From contig JAADFN010000078.1 of the NCBI GenBank assembly GCA_013152895.1, positions 1-43,905 of the forward strand: a DNA stretch of 43,905 bases, read 5' to 3'. Within the stretch, counting starts at the first letter, position 1, and each line of letters opens with the position of its first letter. Position numbers and translations under genes: made by a program. The notes below the pieces were generated by a model. The model saw nothing but the letters and a program-made list of their open reading frames with translations. It had not been told where the DNA came from and ran no database searches. Shown piece after piece: positions 43,095-43,905 of the stretch. Source of the stretch: Acidobacteriota bacterium (GTDB taxonomy: Bacteria; Acidobacteriota; Thermoanaerobaculia; Thermoanaerobaculales; Sulfomarinibacteraceae).

Positions 43095-43905
43095 TCAGAT
43101 GAAGACCGGGTCCGTGACGAGCGGGGTGAGGCAGACCGTCTCTTCGCCCACCTGGTCGAGGCGCCCCTGCTCGCGGACCAGGATGGCGCAGCGGACCGCG
43201 TCGATGATGTGGTCGTTGCCCTTCGAGTAGACCACCCGGCCGTCGTGCAGGGTGTAGGTGTGCGTCGTGAACTGGTCCTCGATCTCCAAGTCGTCCACCG
43301 GGAAGACGATCTGCCGTCTCTGCAGGGCGCCGTTGATGAGGCTGGTCATGAGCTCCTTGGTGCGCTTCTTCACCTCGCGGCCGTCGCGCACCGCCAGGGT
43401 CGTCATCCCGCCGAAATCGTAGCCCCGCAGCCGCCCCTCGAGCTGGAGGGGCTTGTACTTGTCCAGCGTCAGGAGCTCCTGCACCACCGCCAGGCCGTTG
43501 CCGCCGTTGTCCACGCCGATGCCGGTCGGGGTGAAGTAGCGTTCGAGCAGGGCGATGGCCTGGGCGATGTGCGGGTAGGCCACGCGCTCCATGTGGATCC
43601 GCAGGACCATTCTCAGGACCGGGCGCTCCCCGACTTCCTGCTCGCGGAAGACCACGATCTCCGTGGGATCGTTGGTGTAGCCCAGGTCGCCCCCGATCCA
43701 GAACACGCCGGTCTGCGGCGTGAGGTTGAGCAGCATCTCCAGGCGGTCGTGGGCTTCCTCCTCGGTGCCGCAGTCGCGCATCTCCTCGCCGGTGATGACC
43801 ACCTTCTGGTACTCGAGCACCTCCTGCCGGCAGAGGTTCAGGTGTTCGACGTTGAAGGCGCCGTAGGAGGGTTTCCCGTGCTCGCCGGCGACCTCGTGCT
43901 GCCAG
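43095..43905 (-). CDS. Terminase large subunit, C-terminal nuclease part, truncated by window edge
   Basis: Open at the edge (frame continues upstream as WQHEVAGEHGKPSYGAFNVEHLNLCRQEVLEYQ); WIGGDLGYTNDPTEIVVF, GIGVDNGGNGLAVVQEL, HIIDAVRCAIL typical of TerL nuclease domains. Confidence 0.88.
   Translation of the reverse strand, partial: WQHEVAGEHGKPSYGAFNVEHLNLCRQEVLEYQKVVITGEEMRDCGTEEEAHDRLEMLLNLTPQTGVFWIGGDLGYTNDPTEIVVFREQEVGERPVLRMVLRIHMERVAYPHIAQAIALLERYFTPTGIGVDNGGNGLAVVQELLTLDKYKPLQLEGRLRGYDFGGMTTLAVRDGREVKKRTKELMTSLINGALQRRQIVFPVDDLEIEDQFTTHTYTLHDGRVVYSKGNDHIIDAVRCAILVREQGRLDQVGEETVCLTPLVTDPVFI

Noticed and set aside
1-43905. CRISPR arrays, tRNA or rRNA genes, IS elements, integrase
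   Set aside because: None seen on reading; no repeat-spacer pattern, no recognisable transposase or integrase in the ORF track. Prophage versus lytic state cannot be decided from this window.

Overview
This window is about 44 kb of a GC-rich contractile-tailed (myovirus-type) phage or prophage late region, transcribed almost entirely on the minus strand. Reading right to left it contains: terminase large subunit (partial), portal, a giant MuF-type minor head protein, a DNA methyltransferase/prohead protease/scaffold fusion, capsid decoration protein, major capsid, neck genes, tail sheath, tube, tail assembly chaperone, tape measure, LysM and CIS-tube proteins, gpD, lysis genes, gp5-like spike, PAAR, gp25/gpJ/gpI baseplate proteins, tail fibre and tip proteins, and a partial amidoligase-like gene. 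The observations most worth a second look are: (1) a 31-bp promoter-like element, minus-strand consensus YCCGACR-N14-CCGGTARRTR, found five times with invariant spacing and orientation, each at a module boundary; (2) a single 1292-codon ORF joining two duplicated D12-class adenine methyltransferases to a prohead protease-like domain and a scaffold that has its own internal start; (3) a roughly 1.5k-residue MuF protein with SAP-like repeats, a HipA/PI-kinase-like domain and an unknown C-terminal domain; (4) an AT-rich, opposite-strand SIR2-like gene inserted between neck and tail genes; (5) a T TTT TTG slippery heptamer giving a -1 extended tail assembly chaperone; (6) a one-base frame break in gpD located exactly at an AAAGGAGG sequence. 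All family calls come from motif recognition only; no database searches were run.
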